From the NCBI RefSeq assembly GCF_001427605.1, contig NZ_LMGZ01000001.1, positions 1-64,000 of the forward strand: a DNA stretch of 64,000 nucleotides, read 5' to 3'. The translations under genes and the position numbers were made by a program. The notes below the pieces were generated by a model. That model was given only the letters and a program-made list of their open reading frames with translations, searched no databases and was not told where the DNA came from. The stretch is from Devosia sp. Root635. Lineage in GTDB: Bacteria > Pseudomonadota > Alphaproteobacteria > Rhizobiales > Devosiaceae. Positions 16,571 through 25,213 of this stretch are shown here, piece after piece (within the stretch, counting starts at the first letter, position 1; each line of letters begins with the position of its first letter).

Positions 16571-17718
16571 GCCAATTCCTCTGCCGCGCGGCGCAGTATG
16601 TCGCGCACGATATCGGCGTCGATGGTCCCATTCTCGCCCAGCGGGAACTGTCCGGCCATCTCGATGTGATCGACCACCGCAACCGGATCGAGGCCGGCGG
16701 TGCGTGTGGGGCAACCCATGCGGGCGAAGAATGCCTCGGTGGCGGCGATGCCGGCCTCGGCGGCCAGCCGGTCGTCGGCGATATCGAGCTTCCAGACCCG
16801 CCTTGCGTAGCGCGCCAGGATCGACAGCTTGGCGTCGAGCTGGCTGCGCAGCACGCTGGCCATGACCATGGTCAGGGTCCGGGCATGATCGGTGCCCTGC
16901 AGGGCGGTGATGGCATGACCGATCATATGGGTGGACCAGTCCTGCGGCACGCCGGCGCCGATCAGGCCGTTCAGCGCCTGATTGGCCACCCACATGACAT
17001 TTTCGCGGGCCTCGTCACTGTTGTCGTCGATCAGCCTGGGGCCCCATTCGATCAGGACGTCGAGCAGCGTCTCGCTGAAGCCGGACTGCACCGGCGCATT
17101 GACCGGATAGGTCAGATATTGCTCGAGTATGTGGGTGAAGGCATCGACGACGCCGTTTTCCAGCTGGCGGCGGCTGAGGCTCTTCATGGTCGTGGGATCG
17201 AGAATGGCAAAGCGCGGCCGGGCGGCCTGATTGGCAAAGGGCAGCTTCAGATGCCGGCCGGCATGGGAGATGACCGAAACGGCGTTGCTCTCCGAGCCGG
17301 TGGCCGGCAGCGTCAGTATGGCGCCCACCGGCAGGACATTGGTGGGGGCCGGCCCGGTGCGCAGGGCATCCCAGGCATCGCCGGTGGTGATGGGGACGAT
17401 GGCGGCGAGAAACTTGGCCGCATCGATGACCGAGCCACCGCCGACGCCGAGAATGAAATTGCTGCGCGAAGCGCGCGCCAGCTCGGCGGCCGTGGCAATA
17501 GTCTCGTAGACCGGGTTGGTTTCGACGCCGCCGAATTCGACCCAGGCATGGCCGGCAAGGCCCGCCACGACCGCATCATAGACGCCGTTGGCCTTGATGC
17601 TGCCGCCGCCATAGAGCAGCAGCACGCGCGCATCGGCGGGCAACAGCTCTGGGAGAGCCGCGATCTGCCCCGGCCCGAACAGGATTTCGGTGGGGTTGGA
17701 AAGCCGGAAACTGACCAT
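16567..17718 (-). CDS. Iron-containing alcohol dehydrogenase
   Basis: A 383-residue group III Fe-ADH related to the YqhD/BDH type: an N-terminal dinucleotide-binding half (FGPGQIAALPE, GVGGGSVIDAAKF) and a C-terminal metal-binding half with D in VVDAFTHILEQYL, then H in STHMIGHAITAL and H in DHARTL, the usual Asp-His-His-His iron ligands. It interconverts an aldehyde and an alcohol with NAD(P). ATG at 17718 follows GGGAGAAG. A longer frame extending to 18000 runs into the Ldh gene and was rejected. It lies 16 bases after the Ldh gene. Confidence 0.93.
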   Translation of the reverse strand: MVSFRLSNPTEILFGPGQIAALPELLPADARVLLLYGGGSIKANGVYDAVVAGLAGHAWVEFGGVETNPVYETIATAAELARASRSNFILGVGGGSVIDAAKFLAAIVPITTGDAWDALRTGPAPTNVLPVGAILTLPATGSESNAVSVISHAGRHLKLPFANQAARPRFAILDPTTMKSLSRRQLENGVVDAFTHILEQYLTYPVNAPVQSGFSETLLDVLIEWGPRLIDDNSDEARENVMWVANQALNGLIGAGVPQDWSTHMIGHAITALQGTDHARTLTMVMASVLRSQLDAKLSILARYARRVWKLDIADDRLAAEAGIAATEAFFARMGCPTRTAGLDPVAVVDHIEMAGQFPLGENGTIDADIVRDILRRAAEELA

Positions 17719-17734
17719 CGTCTTCTCCCTTGCG

Positions 17735-18733
17735 TCAGGCGGTGAACGGTATGCCGACAGTCTTGCCGGTGGCGACGAGTTTTTCATGCAGCCCGGCGGC
17801 GACCGGGATACCATCGCGGGAGCGCTGGTCGAACACGGCCTGCGCACGCTGTCCGGGATAGCGCGCATCGGGGCCGGAGGCGGCATAGTGGTCGAGCCAT
17901 TGCGCCAGGTCGTCGGCAAAGCCGCCATGGCCGGCGGACGGATCGACCACCATGAGGAAGGCGCCGAAGATATTGCCGCTGGCAGCAGGACGGGTGCCAC
18001 TGAGACTGCCCGCCAGGGCCTCTACCAGCATGGCCAGGCCGATGCCCTTGGCTCCCCCCGAGGGCAGGAGAATTCCGCTCATGGCGGCACTGGCGTCGTT
18101 GGTCGGGCGTCCTTGTTGGTCCATGGCCCAGCCATCGGGAATGGGCTCGTTCCTCGCCGAGGCGCCGATCAGCTTGCCATAGGCGGCTTCGCTGGTGGCC
18201 ACGTCGAAGATGACAGGCGGGCGACCGGGCGCCGGTATGCCGAAGGCAATCGGGTTGTTGCCGATGGCGCGCGCGGTGGAGCCCGGTAGGCCCATCAGCG
18301 CCGGGCCGTTCTGCAGCAGCAGCGCGATCATGCCGGCATCGGTGGCGCGGCGGGCGAAATAGCCCAAAGCGCCCAGATGACCCACCTGCCCGATAGTGGC
18401 GGTGACGGAGCCGAAGGTGCCGGCCATGACGACGGCTTGATCCAGTATGGAGGTGACCACCACCTGCCCGAGACCTCGATCCGCATCCACCTTGAGCAAA
18501 GCGCCATGCGGGGTGATGGCGACCTGGGGGCGTGGATTGGTCACGCCCTTTTCGAGCAGGTCCACATAATTGGGCAGCAGCGCGATGCCATGGGTATCGA
18601 CGCCGCGCAGGCTGGTATCGACCAGGGCGTCGACGACCAGCGCGGCTTCCTCCGGCGGCAGGCCGCGGGCGACCAGCACGCCCAGGGCCCAGTCCCGCAA
18701 TGCCTGCGGCGCGATGGCCAGGTCCGCACTCAT
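17735..18733 (-). CDS. Ldh family (malate/L-lactate dehydrogenase-type) oxidoreductase
   Basis: A 332-residue NAD(P)-dependent 2-hydroxyacid or related dehydrogenase of the Ldh_2 family, which is unrelated to classical LDH. Signature elements are GVDTHGIALLPNYVDLLEKG near residue 43, RGLGQVV, GQVGHLGALGYFAR and IFDVATSEAAYGK. Family members oxidise malate, sulfolactate, ureidoglycolate, 2,3-diketogulonate or delta-1-piperidine substrates, so the sequence alone does not define the substrate. The chosen ATG overlaps the NIPSNAP stop codon (ATGA). A start 20 codons earlier, inside NIPSNAP, was rejected. Confidence 0.92.
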   Translation of the reverse strand: MSADLAIAPQALRDWALGVLVARGLPPEEAALVVDALVDTSLRGVDTHGIALLPNYVDLLEKGVTNPRPQVAITPHGALLKVDADRGLGQVVVTSILDQAVVMAGTFGSVTATIGQVGHLGALGYFARRATDAGMIALLLQNGPALMGLPGSTARAIGNNPIAFGIPAPGRPPVIFDVATSEAAYGKLIGASARNEPIPDGWAMDQQGRPTNDASAAMSGILLPSGGAKGIGLAMLVEALAGSLSGTRPAASGNIFGAFLMVVDPSAGHGGFADDLAQWLDHYAASGPDARYPGQRAQAVFDQRSRDGIPVAAGLHEKLVATGKTVGIPFTA

Positions 18734-19359
18734 TGCAGCGGCGAGATGGCGGTGGGCAGGTAGCATTCCGACTTCATCTCGGTCATCAGCCATTCCGGCG
18801 CACCCTTGGCCGGCCAGACGCCGAGGTCCAGTGCCTTGGCGCGCTTGGCCAGGCGGTCCTCGAAGCTCTTGTAGGCCCAGATATGGGTGAAGCGCGGTGG
18901 GCCATCGAGCGCATACATCACCGTCACCAGTGGCGAGACCTTGACCCGATCGGGGATGGCCCTGCCCCAGGCTTCCAGCGTCGGCGTCAGCCCGCCGATC
19001 TTGAGATTATAGGTGCGGAATTCATAGACCGGGCCGAAGTCGGCGGGCTCGATCGGCGGCAGGTCGGGGAATTGGGCGTAGCTTTCCATGGAGATGGCCA
19101 CCAGTTCGTCCCCGCCGAACGGCCTGGCCAGCCGCAGCACCCGCTCGCGCTCGGCGTGGAGCGCATCCTGGCTCTCGAAGCCGCGCAGCACCAGGATGCG
19201 GTTTTGCGGGCTGAATTCGGAAAGCCAGGAGCCGAGCAAAGTGCCGCCGCAGCCAGGTTCGGCCAGGGCGTTGGTGACGCCCGACAGTAGCCGCGCCAGC
19301 TTTTCGCCGCGCTGATAGCCAACCGGCGTCGTCAGGGTGGTCAGTTCATAAAATTGCAT
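18730..19359 (-). CDS. NIPSNAP family protein (two tandem domains)
   Basis: A 209-residue cytosolic protein built from two ferredoxin-like NIPSNAP repeats: residues about 1-100 (MQFYELTTLTTPVGY start) and about 107-205 (PVYEFRTYNLKIGGLTPTLEAW, later MYALDGPPRFTHIWAYKSFEDR). The fold is shared with dimeric alpha-beta-barrel enzymes and monooxygenase-like proteins. No enzymatic activity is established for the bacterial members. Here it lies inside the catabolic operon, one base after the NHL stop-start junction (TGACATG arrangement) and overlapping the Ldh start, so a pathway role is likely. Confidence 0.9.
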   Translation of the reverse strand: MQFYELTTLTTPVGYQRGEKLARLLSGVTNALAEPGCGGTLLGSWLSEFSPQNRILVLRGFESQDALHAERERVLRLARPFGGDELVAISMESYAQFPDLPPIEPADFGPVYEFRTYNLKIGGLTPTLEAWGRAIPDRVKVSPLVTVMYALDGPPRFTHIWAYKSFEDRLAKRAKALDLGVWPAKGAPEWLMTEMKSECYLPTAISPLQ

Positions 19360-19360
19360 G

Positions 19361-20356
19361 TCACTTCTCCCCAGGGGCGACGCTTGGTGGCGCCTCGACC
19401 TTCACGAATTTCTGCAGGCAGCGGAGGCCTTCGGGTATCGGCTCATTCGGAAACAGCGATGGCCAGCCGGTGTAGGACACTTCACCGACATAGATGTCGC
19501 CGCGGCTGTCGGCGGCGATGCCATGGGGCGAGATGAACTGGCCCGGCCCGGTGCCGGCCGAAGGCACGGTGCCGATGCGGGCCAGCAGCGTGCCTTCATG
19601 GGACAGGATGCTGACGCGCGGGCCGACATTGGGCCAGCCGAAATTGGCGCGCAGATAGGGGCCGATCTCGCCGATAAAGCAGATCGGGCACTTGCCCCGG
19701 GTCATGTAGAGGCCGCTGGGGCGGTGCAGGTTGTTCCATTGCGCCACGTATTTGCCGTTGCCGTCGAACACCTGGATGCGGTGGTTCTCGCGGTCGGCGA
19801 CATAAACATAGCCGTCGTCGTCGCAGACCAGGTTGTGCGGCAGGTTGAACTGGCCCGGATCGGTGCCCGGCTCACCCCAGGAGAGGATATGGCGCCCATC
19901 GGGAGCATATTTATGCACGCGCGCATTGCCATAGCCGTCCGAGACGTAGAAATCGCCATTGGGCGCATGGGCGGTGTGGGTGCAGCGGTTGAAGGGCTGT
20001 CCGCTCTGGTAAGTCGAGGGCTTGCCGGGATAGCCCAGCGTCATCAGCACTTTGCCGTCCAGCGTCAGTTGCCGCATGGTGTGGTCGCCATCGTCGGTAC
20101 AGAAGATGGTGTCGTCCGGCCCCATGCTGATGCCATGGGGGCGGTTGAAGATGTCCTCGCCCCAGGAGCGCCGGAAATTGCCGTCGCGGTCGAACACGAT
20201 CATCGGATGTTCGCCGCGATGGAAGACATAGACATTGTCCTTGCCATCGACGCCGACTGCGGCGACGTCGCCGAGCGTCCAGCCATCGGGCAGACGCCCC
20301 CAGCCTTCATCCAGGCGATATTGATGTGCGCCGCTGCCGAAAATCGTGGTGGTCAT
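19361..20356 (-). CDS. NHL-repeat six-bladed beta-propeller protein
   Basis: A 331-residue protein made of NHL-type blades, each ending in patterns such as DNVYVFHRGEHPMIVFDRDG, FYVSDGYGNARVHKYAPDG and VYVADRENHRIQVFDGNG. Such proteins are often named peptidyl-alpha-hydroxyglycine alpha-amidating lyase-like, but peptide amidation is unlikely in this operon. The fold also houses lactonases and hydratases. No signal peptide is seen. ATG at 20356 overlaps the SMP-30 gene stop (ATGA). The protein could carry a lactonase- or hydrolase-type step next to the SMP-30 enzyme, and this is inference from fold and context. Confidence 0.85.
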   Translation of the reverse strand: MTTTIFGSGAHQYRLDEGWGRLPDGWTLGDVAAVGVDGKDNVYVFHRGEHPMIVFDRDGNFRRSWGEDIFNRPHGISMGPDDTIFCTDDGDHTMRQLTLDGKVLMTLGYPGKPSTYQSGQPFNRCTHTAHAPNGDFYVSDGYGNARVHKYAPDGRHILSWGEPGTDPGQFNLPHNLVCDDDGYVYVADRENHRIQVFDGNGKYVAQWNNLHRPSGLYMTRGKCPICFIGEIGPYLRANFGWPNVGPRVSILSHEGTLLARIGTVPSAGTGPGQFISPHGIAADSRGDIYVGEVSYTGWPSLFPNEPIPEGLRCLQKFVKVEAPPSVAPGEK

Positions 20357-21246
20357 AGGGCAAATCTCGGTTCGGGAAGGCCACGCACGCCAGGCGTGAC
20401 GGAGAGCAGCGCGCCGGCCAGTGGTTCGGCGGCCAATGTTTCGGGCGAGAGGCGCTGTCGCGCGGTGGTGATGAAAAGCGTGGCGTAATCCGGGCCGCCA
20501 AAGGCGACGCAGGTGGGTTGCGTCACCGGCATCGGAATGGTTTCGATCAGCACACCCTCGGGTGAAAAGCGATTGACGGCGGCGGCGCCATACTGGGCGC
20601 TCCACACGCAGCCCTCGGCGTCGACGGTGGCGCCATCGGGGATGCCCACATTGCCGGTATCGACGAAGACGCGGCGATTGGAGAGGTCGCCGGTGCGCGT
20701 ATCGAAGTCGAAGGCCCAGATGATGGTTTCGCGGCCATCGGCGAAGTACATCACGGTGCCATCGGGCGACCAGCAGAGGCTGTTGGGGACGACCACGAGA
20801 TCGAGCATGCGCGTCGTGCCGCGCTCGTCGATGCGATAGAGGTGGCCGACCGGCTGGCGGGTCACGTCGTTCATGGTTCCGGCCCAGAAGCGCCCCTGGC
20901 GGTCGCAATGACCATCGTTGAAGCGCATGTTGGGCTGGTCCGGATGTGGCTCGGAGATCATCGCGAAGGCGCCGGTGGCGAAGTCGAAGGTTGCAATGCC
21001 CTGACGCAGGCCGACAACTGCCCCGCCCTTCCGGCGCAGCGACAGGCAGCCGATGAGATCGGGGGCAGCCCAGCTTTGCAGCGCACCGGTGCGATGATCG
21101 CGGCGGCGCACGAGCTTGCCGCGCACATCGATCCAATACAGCGCCTGCTCCTCCTCGGCCCAGTTCGGGCATTCGCCAAGGATATCGTCCGACCCCGTGA
21201 GAACAGCAATCGGAAGACCGGCGTGCGATATCGCTCGCTGCTCCAT
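20353..21246 (-). CDS. SMP-30/gluconolactonase/LRE family protein
   Basis: A 297-residue six-bladed propeller lactonase. LGECPNWAEEEQALYWIDVRG carries the metal-ligand Glu of this family. NMRFNDGHCDRQGRFWAGTM gives the conserved Asn and Asp-Gly pair, and NSLCWSPDG and IPDGATVDAEG give the remaining Asn and Asp ligands. It should open a sugar lactone to the aldonic acid in the cytoplasm. ATG at 21246 follows GGGAGGGAG. It is the first gene of the leftward catabolic run and lies opposite the LacI regulator gene across about 230 bases of AT-richer DNA. Confidence 0.93.
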   Translation of the reverse strand: MEQRAISHAGLPIAVLTGSDDILGECPNWAEEEQALYWIDVRGKLVRRRDHRTGALQSWAAPDLIGCLSLRRKGGAVVGLRQGIATFDFATGAFAMISEPHPDQPNMRFNDGHCDRQGRFWAGTMNDVTRQPVGHLYRIDERGTTRMLDLVVVPNSLCWSPDGTVMYFADGRETIIWAFDFDTRTGDLSNRRVFVDTGNVGIPDGATVDAEGCVWSAQYGAAAVNRFSPEGVLIETIPMPVTQPTCVAFGGPDYATLFITTARQRLSPETLAAEPLAGALLSVTPGVRGLPEPRFAL

Positions 21247-21479
21247 CAGCTCCCTCCCTGCTAATATTATCAACTTTGCAATGGCTATCAGCGTCAATCA
21301 GGGATGGCAAGGCCCTGTAGTTCAATCGATACAAGTTGCAAATTTCTATTAAATATCAAAATGTTATCTGCCCATCTTCTTTGCCATCTAAATTTCTCGT
21401 CAGCTCATTGCATGCTCATATTTTTGCGAATATGAATGATCGGAACGCGCGGAAGGAGACCCGCGCCGACGGAGAATCC
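21247..21479. promoter_or_regulatory. Divergent control region between the SMP-30 operon and LacI
   Basis: This is AT-richer than its surroundings. It holds a perfect inverted repeat TCATATT-N6-AATATGA at 21416-21435, between 45 and 64 bases before the LacI start codon. Two related AGTT/ACTT-GCAA words lie around 21270 and 21335. These are candidate operators for the adjacent LacI protein. Neither matches a textbook LacI CG-centred palindrome, so the assignment is tentative. Confidence 0.45.
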
Positions 21480-22535
21480 ATGGCAAAGAAAGCGCCCCCC
21501 ACGGGACCAACCATGATCGATGTGGCGCGGGCGGCAGGCGTATCGCAGTCCTGCGTGTCGCTGGTGCTGAACGATCCGCCGGGCGCACGGCTTTCGGAGA
21601 CGACACGCCAGCATGTGTTGGCGACCGCCAAATCCCTGGGCTACCGCCTGCCCGAGCGCCGGGCGCGCAAGAAGTCTAGCCCGACCAGCGGAAGCAGCCG
21701 CAATGTCATTGCCTATGTGGTGGACGAATTATCGCTGAGCCCGCATCCGGTGCTGCATGTCGATGGCGCCCGCGATGCGGCCTGGGCGGCCGAGTGCCTG
21801 TTGCAGGTACATGTGACGCGCGGCAACCAGGCCATCGAGACCGAGACGCTGGCGGCGATCGCCCGCGAGCCATCGGTGCTCGGGGTTATCTATGCCACCC
21901 ATTTTACCCGCGAGGTTGAGGCGCCGATCCTGCCGAGGGCCCTGCCGACCGTGCTGGTCAATTGCTACACGGCCGAACGGCTCCATCCCACCCTGCTGCC
22001 GGGCGAGGTCGCCGGCGGGTTCGCCGCGACCCAACATCTGCTGTCCAAGGGGCATCGCCGCATTGCCATCATTGGCGGTGAAGCCTGGATGGACGCTTCG
22101 CGCGACCGCCTCAAGGGCTATCGCGAGGCGCTGGCGACCGCCGATATCGGCGCCGACGCGGAACTGGTGCGTGAAGGCGACTGGACCTCGGCCAGCGGCT
22201 ATGACCACACCATCGCGCTGATGAAACTGCGGCTGCCGCCGACGGCGATCTTTTGTGCCAACGATCTGATGGCGCTGGGCGCCATGGAGGCGATTGCCGA
22301 TCTCGGCCTCAGCGTGCCGGGCGATGTTTCGGTGATCGGCTACAACGACCTTGAACTCTCGCGCCACCTGCGTCCGCCGCTGACCACCTGCCGCGTGCCC
22401 AACTACGACATGGGCCGCCGGGCGGTGGAACTGCTGGTGGATATGGCACTACTGGATCGCCCGCATCGCGCCATGGTCACCAAGCTCGAAATCCCGCTGG
22501 TCGAGCGGGCCACCGTGGCGGCGAGGACGCCATGA
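21480..22535 (+). CDS. LacI family transcriptional regulator
   Basis: A 351-residue repressor-type regulator. The N-terminal LacI helix-turn-helix reads [20 protein letters not shown], followed by the hinge helix [15 protein letters not shown] and a periplasmic-binding-protein-like sensor domain that ends with [23 protein letters not shown] at 21480 is preceded by CGGAGAA. The open frame extends 48 codons further upstream but without coding character. It is divergent from the SMP-30 gene and most likely controls that operon, responding to a sugar or pathway intermediate. It ends tail-to-tail with the LysR gene. Confidence 0.94.
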   Translation: MAKKAPPTGPTMIDVARAAGVSQSCVSLVLNDPPGARLSETTRQHVLATAKSLGYRLPERRARKKSSPTSGSSRNVIAYVVDELSLSPHPVLHVDGARDAAWAAECLLQVHVTRGNQAIETETLAAIAREPSVLGVIYATHFTREVEAPILPRALPTVLVNCYTAERLHPTLLPGEVAGGFAATQHLLSKGHRRIAIIGGEAWMDASRDRLKGYREALATADIGADAELVREGDWTSASGYDHTIALMKLRLPPTAIFCANDLMALGAMEAIADLGLSVPGDVSVIGYNDLELSRHLRPPLTTCRVPNYDMGRRAVELLVDMALLDRPHRAMVTKLEIPLVERATVAARTP

Positions 22536-22546
22536 GCGGTCGCGCG

Positions 22547-23443
22547 CTATTGAGGAAGCTGGAAATGGGGCTCGTCGCGGCAGATGCGTTCGAGAAAGGC
22601 CCACACCGCCTTGATGCGCGGCATGTTGGACATTTCCTCATGGGCGCTCACCCAATAGGAGCGCTTGAGCAGCACCTCTCCGGCCAGCACGACCTGCAAA
22701 TCGTCGTCGGGTCCGCCGAGATAGGTGGGCAGCAGGCACAGGCCGAGACCGGCCCGCGTCGCGACGGCCTGGGCGAAAAGGCTCGAACATTGCAGCCTGG
22801 CGCGCAGGCCCGGCAGCACCTCGCCCAGATAGTCGAGCTCCTTGGTGAAGATGAGTTCGTCGACATAGCCGATGAAGTCGTGCGCCCCCAGATCCTTGCG
22901 CCGCGCGATGGTTTCGGCGCGTTCGATATAGCCGGCGCCGGCATAGAGCCGCAGATAGTAGTCGGCGAGCTTGCCGACGGCGAAGCGGCCGGTGCGCGGC
23001 GGCGAAAGCGTTACCGCGATATCGCCTTCGCGCTGGGAGAGCGACAGAATCTGCTGGATCGTCACCAGTTCGAGCTGGAGGCGCGGATAGGCCGCGGCGA
23101 ACGCTCCCAGATGATGGGCGAGGAAGTGGTTTCCGAATCCCTCCGGCGTGACCAGCCGCACTGTTCCGCTCAGGCCATGCTCCGGCCGGCCCATGCGCGA
23201 CACCGCCTCGGAGGCGCGCGCCTCCATCTGCTCGGCCAGCGGCAGCAAGGCCTCGCCGTTGGGCGTCAGCATGTAGCCGAGCGGGCTGCGGTGAAAGAGG
23301 GTCTGGGCCAGGGCCTTTTCGAGAGCCAGCACCCGACGCGCCACCGTGGCGTGATCGGTACCGAGGGTGCGCGCCGCCGCGCTCAGCGTACCCAGCCGCG
23401 CCACCTCCAGAAAATAGCGCATGTCATTCCAGTCGAACCGCAT
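22547..23443 (-). CDS. LysR family transcriptional regulator
   Basis: A 298-residue LysR regulator. The winged helix-turn-helix occupies residues about 5-65 (MRYFLEVARLGTLSAAARTL, then the unusual TDHATVARRVLALE wing helix), and a substrate-binding domain follows (SGTVRLVTPEGFG, then SLSQREGDIAVTLS). It is divergent from the GMC oxidoreductase gene, the classic arrangement for control of the adjacent operon, so the GMC, ABC transporter and MBL genes are its likely targets. Its 3' end lies 11 bases from the end of the LacI gene. The inducer is unknown. Confidence 0.94.
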   Translation of the reverse strand: MRFDWNDMRYFLEVARLGTLSAAARTLGTDHATVARRVLALEKALAQTLFHRSPLGYMLTPNGEALLPLAEQMEARASEAVSRMGRPEHGLSGTVRLVTPEGFGNHFLAHHLGAFAAAYPRLQLELVTIQQILSLSQREGDIAVTLSPPRTGRFAVGKLADYYLRLYAGAGYIERAETIARRKDLGAHDFIGYVDELIFTKELDYLGEVLPGLRARLQCSSLFAQAVATRAGLGLCLLPTYLGGPDDDLQVVLAGEVLLKRSYWVSAHEEMSNMPRIKAVWAFLERICRDEPHFQLPQ

Positions 23444-23525
23444 GATCGGTGCTCCAGTCGCCGCAACGGCGCAGGTTGTATCATTTCACCACAGGTACTG
23501 CGCAAACTTTCCTCTACACTAGAAC

Positions 23526-23545
23526 ATTTTCGCACATTACAAAAT
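23526..23545. promoter_or_regulatory. Candidate LysR-type operator upstream of the GMC gene
   Basis: ATTTT-N10-AAAAT is a 20-base interrupted palindrome. It lies midway between the divergent LysR and GMC starts and contains the T-N11-A pattern typical of LysR boxes. The assignment rests on position and symmetry only. Confidence 0.4.
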
Positions 23546-23593
23546 GGGCAACGAGAAAATGTGGGAGGCCGTCATTGTCGTGGCGGTCGGGTC

Positions 23594-25213
23594 GTGCCGG
23601 TAGAACAGGTCACCGAGAGTTTTGATTTCATCGTCGCCGGCGCCGGCTCGGCCGGTTGCGTGCTGGCCAATCGCCTTTCCGAAGGCGGCCGCTATACGGT
23701 CGCACTGATCGAAGGCGGCACGCGCGACAACTGGATCTGGTTCCACATCCCCGTCGGCTACCTCTTTTCCATTGGCAATCCGCGTTCGGACTGGATGTAT
23801 TCGACCGAAGCGGTGCCGGGGCTCGACAATCGCGTCATCGCCTACCCGCGCGGCAAGGTGCTGGGCGGCTCTTCGGCCATCAACGCCATGATCTACATGC
23901 GCGGCCAGGCTGCCGACTATGACGGCTGGCGCGATATGGGCCTCGCCGGCTGGGGCTGGGACGATGTCCTGCCCATCTTCAAGCAACACGAGAATAGCTG
24001 GCGCGGCGAAACCGCCCTGCATGGGGTGGGCGGCGAATGGCGTGTCGATCGCCCGCGCCTCTCCTGGGAAATTCTCGATCGCTTCATCAAGGCGGCCGAA
24101 GAAGCCGGCATCCCGCCCACCGCCGATTTCAACACCGGCAACAATGAGGGCTGCGGCTATTTCGACGTCAACCAGAAGGATGGCGTGCGCTGGAGCGCGG
24201 CGCGCGGCTTTCTCAGGCCTGCCCTCGCCCGCCCTAATCTCAAGGTTTTCACCGGCACGCTGGCCGACAAGGTGCTGTTCGAGGGCAAACGTGCCACCGG
24301 CATCGTCGTGCATCAGAACGGGCAGCGCCGCGTGCTGGCGGCGCGGCGCGAGGTGATCCTGTCGGCCGGCGCCGTATCGAGCCCCGGCATCCTCGAACGC
24401 TCCGGCATCGGCGATGGCACCCGCCTGGGCGCTCTCGGGGTCGATGTGGTGCGCCACGCTCCCGGCGTCGGCGAAAATCTGCAGGACCACCTGCAATTGC
24501 GGCCGATCTACAAGGTGGACAACGTGCCGACGCTCAACATGCTCTATCGCTCGCCGGTCCGGCGGGCCTTCATGGGCATGGACTATGCCCTGCGCCGGCG
24601 CGGGCCGCTGACCATGGCGCCGTCGCAGCTCGGGGCCTTTACCCGCTCGTCGGACGCCTTTGCGCGGCCCAATATCCAGTTTCATGTGCAGCCGTTGTCG
24701 CTGGACAAGTTCGGCGAAGGCATGCACGACTTTCCGGCGATAACGGTCAGCGTCTGCAATCTTCAGCCCAGCAGCCGGGGCTCGATCCACGTGCGCGGCA
24801 GCGCCATGAGCGATATGCCGGCGATCGCGCCGAACTATCTCTCGACCGCCGATGACCGCCAGGTTGCCGCCGATTCCATCCGCCGCGCCCGCACCATCAT
24901 GGCCCAGCCGGCCATGGCGCGGTTCAATCCGGTCGAGTACCTGCCCGGCAACAGCTACCAGACCGATGCAGACCTGTTCGAGGCTGCCAGCCGGATCGGC
25001 ACCACCATTTTCCATCCGGTCGGCACCGCCCGCATGGGCGTGGAAGGCGATGGCGATGCGGTGGTCGATGCTTCGCTCAAGGTGATGGGCGTGAGCGGCC
25101 TGCGCGTCGTCGATGCCTCGGTGATGCCGCGCATCACCTCGGGCAATACCAATTCACCCACCATCATGATTGCCGAGAAGGGGGCGGGGATGATCCTCGC
25201 CGACGCGTCATGA
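23594..25213 (+). CDS. GMC family FAD oxidoreductase (choline dehydrogenase-like)
   Basis: A 539-residue flavoenzyme that oxidises an alcohol group, probably passing electrons to the respiratory chain. The N-terminal FAD motif is FIVAGAGSAGCVLANRLSEGG. Next come the GMC signature 1 region (PRGKVLGGSSAINAMIYMRG) and signature 2 (SAGAVSSPGILERSGIG). The C-terminal FHPVGTARMG and NSPTIMIAEKGA carry the catalytic His and Asn. GTG at 23594 is used here, and GTG at 23561 is in frame too. The stop overlaps the following ABC permease gene (ATGA), which ties the oxidation to uptake of the same compound. Confidence 0.93.
   Translation: MPVEQVTESFDFIVAGAGSAGCVLANRLSEGGRYTVALIEGGTRDNWIWFHIPVGYLFSIGNPRSDWMYSTEAVPGLDNRVIAYPRGKVLGGSSAINAMIYMRGQAADYDGWRDMGLAGWGWDDVLPIFKQHENSWRGETALHGVGGEWRVDRPRLSWEILDRFIKAAEEAGIPPTADFNTGNNEGCGYFDVNQKDGVRWSAARGFLRPALARPNLKVFTGTLADKVLFEGKRATGIVVHQNGQRRVLAARREVILSAGAVSSPGILERSGIGDGTRLGALGVDVVRHAPGVGENLQDHLQLRPIYKVDNVPTLNMLYRSPVRRAFMGMDYALRRRGPLTMAPSQLGAFTRSSDAFARPNIQFHVQPLSLDKFGEGMHDFPAITVSVCNLQPSSRGSIHVRGSAMSDMPAIAPNYLSTADDRQVAADSIRRARTIMAQPAMARFNPVEYLPGNSYQTDADLFEAASRIGTTIFHPVGTARMGVEGDGDAVVDASLKVMGVSGLRVVDASVMPRITSGNTNSPTIMIAEKGAGMILADAS

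Noticed and set aside
16571..16993. N-terminal extension of the DhaK-DhaL frame
   Set aside because: It runs through the Fe-ADH gene in another frame and is arginine- and glycine-rich. The DhaK fold starts at MKKLINDP.
22532..23593. N-terminal extension of the GMC gene by about 350 codons
   Set aside because: The extension is antisense to the LysR gene. The FAD-binding motif near the start of the shorter protein is where GMC proteins begin.
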